This document shows positions 33,970 to 35,278 of a stretch of 35,278 nt of DNA, in pieces; position 1 is the first letter of the stretch; every line of letters begins with the position of its first letter. The position numbers were made by a program, and so were the translations under genes. Under the pieces are notes generated by a model. The model did not search any database. It saw only the letters and a program-made list of their open reading frames with translations, and was not told the origin of the DNA. This stretch comes from Cellulosilyticum sp. (GTDB lineage Bacteria; Bacillota; Clostridia; Lachnospirales; Cellulosilyticaceae): NCBI GenBank assembly GCA_015058045.1, contig SVDC01000034.1:5167-40444 (forward strand), given 5' to 3'.

Positions 33970-35178
33970 ATGGCTTTTATTAATGATCATTATTTAGAAT
34001 TACAGGATAGTTACTTATTTGCTAATATCGCACGTAAAGTGAATGAATTTGTAGCTCAAAATCCTGATAAAAAACTTATCCGTATGGGAATTGGTGACGT
34101 AACTCGCCCTCTTGTTCCAGCAGTTATTGAAGCAATGCACAAAGCTGTTAATGAAATGGGAGAAGCTGCTACATTTAGAGGTTATGGTCCAGAACAAGGC
34201 TATGATTTCTTACATGAAGCCGTACAAGCTTATTATGCTAAAATGAGCGTATCACTTGAAAAGAATGAGATTTTCATTAGTGATGGTGCTAAAAGTGATG
34301 TTGGTAATATTACTGATATCTTTGGTAATGAAAATATCGTTATGATTCCAGACCCAGTATATCCTGTGTATGTAGATACCAACATCATGTCTGGACGTGA
34401 AATCGTTTATTTAGACTCTAATGAATCTAATGGATTTGCTCCACTTCCACCAACAACAGAAGATGTATCTCCAGATTTAATCTACCTTTGTTCTCCAAAT
34501 AACCCAACTGGTGCTGCCTATAATAGAGAACAACTTACAGCTTGGGTAAACTATGCAAAAGAAAATAATGCAATTATCCTTTATGATGCAGCTTATGAGT
34601 GCTTTATTTCAGACCCTTCACTTCCACGAAGTATCTTCGAAATTGAAGGTGCTAAAGAATGTGCTATTGAATTTTGTAGTTTATCTAAAACAGCAGGATT
34701 TACAGGTACTCGTTGTGGTTATACAATTGTTCCTCAAGCACTAAAAGGCTTTAATGCTGATGGAGATGAAGTTGCAATCAATAAGTTATGGCTTAGAAGA
34801 CAAACAACTAAATTCAATGGTGTTCCTTACATCATTCAGTGTGCTGCTGCTGCTGTCTTTACAGAAGAAGGTCAAAAGCAAATTAAAGAAAACATTGCAT
34901 ACTATGCAGAAAATGCCCGTATCATTGCATCTACAATGGAAGAATGCGGTATCACATATTTTGGTGGCCAGAACTCTCCATATATTTGGCTAAAATGTCC
35001 AGATAACATGAAATCATGGGATTTCTTTGATAAACTGCTCAATGATATTGCCGTAGTAGGTACTCCTGGTGCTGGTTTTGGTAATAACGGTGAAGGCTAC
35101 TTCCGCCTTACTGCTTTTAGTAACCATGAAAATACTCAAGAAGCAATGGATCGATTTAAAACTTTATTTAAAAAATAA
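33970..35178 (+). CDS. dapL: LL-diaminopimelate aminotransferase
   Basis: A PLP enzyme that makes LL-diaminopimelate from tetrahydrodipicolinate with glutamate as amino donor, bypassing the succinylase and acetylase routes. The 402-residue protein has the DapL hallmark RMGIGDVTRPLVPAVIEAM. The PLP contacts are Asn178 (SPNNPTGA), Asp206 (LYDAAYE) and the Schiff-base Lys240 (CSLSKTAGFTGTRCGY). The ribosome site AAGGAGG overlaps the end of dapF, so translation is probably coupled. No terminator is seen in the 100 bases that remain after its stop. Confidence 0.96.
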   Translation: MAFINDHYLELQDSYLFANIARKVNEFVAQNPDKKLIRMGIGDVTRPLVPAVIEAMHKAVNEMGEAATFRGYGPEQGYDFLHEAVQAYYAKMSVSLEKNEIFISDGAKSDVGNITDIFGNENIVMIPDPVYPVYVDTNIMSGREIVYLDSNESNGFAPLPPTTEDVSPDLIYLCSPNNPTGAAYNREQLTAWVNYAKENNAIILYDAAYECFISDPSLPRSIFEIEGAKECAIEFCSLSKTAGFTGTRCGYTIVPQALKGFNADGDEVAINKLWLRRQTTKFNGVPYIIQCAAAAVFTEEGQKQIKENIAYYAENARIIASTMEECGITYFGGQNSPYIWLKCPDNMKSWDFFDKLLNDIAVVGTPGAGFGNNGEGYFRLTAFSNHENTQEAMDRFKTLFKK

Positions 35179-35278
35179 TATTTAATATTCTTCTAGAACT
35201 ATCAAGAGATTTGATTGTATAGGGAGAATAACCTTAAAAACTTATAAACAAAAAAGCTGTTAAAACTCGAGTCATTTA

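Noticed and set aside
1..35278. CRISPR arrays, tRNA genes, insertion sequences, toxin-antitoxin or phage-defence loci
   Set aside because: No regularly spaced repeats, tRNA-like folds, transposase motifs or defence gene sets were seen. The patatin-like protein alone, without a sensor gene, does not support a defence system.

Overview
The window is AT-rich, low-GC Gram-positive DNA. The gene set points to an anaerobic clostridium, perhaps of the Lachnospirales / Cellulosilyticum type: a type III glutamine synthetase, GatCAB with an archaeal-type AspRS, the DapL route to diaminopimelate, an ECF ThiT protein, T-box and TPP RNAs, and strong AGGAGG ribosome sites. The genus is inference from gene content. 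No tRNA, rRNA, CRISPR array, insertion sequence, prophage or attachment site was seen.

Layout. 1-4070 (minus): a cut-off GNAT / sugar-O-acetyltransferase fusion, a 48-codon hypothetical gene and a long M3 oligoendopeptidase with an extra N-terminal domain. 4388-5935 (minus): an FAD oxidoreductase with a C-terminal Rieske domain. 6325-9097: aspartate-semialdehyde dehydrogenase (+), an ACT-domain protein (-) and a patatin-like lipase (+). 9465-13153 (minus): a Cys-rich protein with a small membrane protein, prolyl-tRNA synthetase under a T-box, and a RimJ-type acetyltransferase. 13249-14149 (+): a TPP riboswitch and thiT. 14232-16237 (minus): a small membrane protein, an IclR regulator and a KduD-type dehydrogenase. 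16717-17292 (+): a membrane-anchored hypothetical protein.

The right half is a nitrogen-metabolism block. gltB-gltD (glutamate synthase) and gatC-gatA-gatB-aspS-glnN (Asp/Glu-tRNA amidotransferase, probable non-discriminating AspRS, type III glutamine synthetase) run on the minus strand. glnA-(ANTAR regulator)-dapF-dapL runs divergently on the plus strand. Together they make glutamine and glutamate, use glutamine for tRNA amidation, and use glutamate as amino donor for LL-diaminopimelate; asd earlier in the window feeds the same lysine/peptidoglycan branch.

The regulatory layer is the most interesting part. gltB has a good promoter, a leader of about 180 nt and an intrinsic-terminator-like hairpin just before the gene. 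gatC has a good promoter followed at once by a strong terminator, then a leader able to form two mutually exclusive hairpins. Both leaders carry a nearly identical bipartite element (30 of 32 positions, with one 8-nt gap) in opposite orientation relative to the gene. A pseudo-receiver ANTAR protein, from a family of RNA-binding antiterminators, is encoded next to them. This suggests an uncharacterised nitrogen-responsive attenuation circuit, but the link to the ANTAR protein is inference.

Several starts were moved inward from the longest reading frame because the ribosome site or a promoter decides them: asd 6325, proS 12162, thiT 13475, IclR 15311, glnN 19499, gatB 22391.
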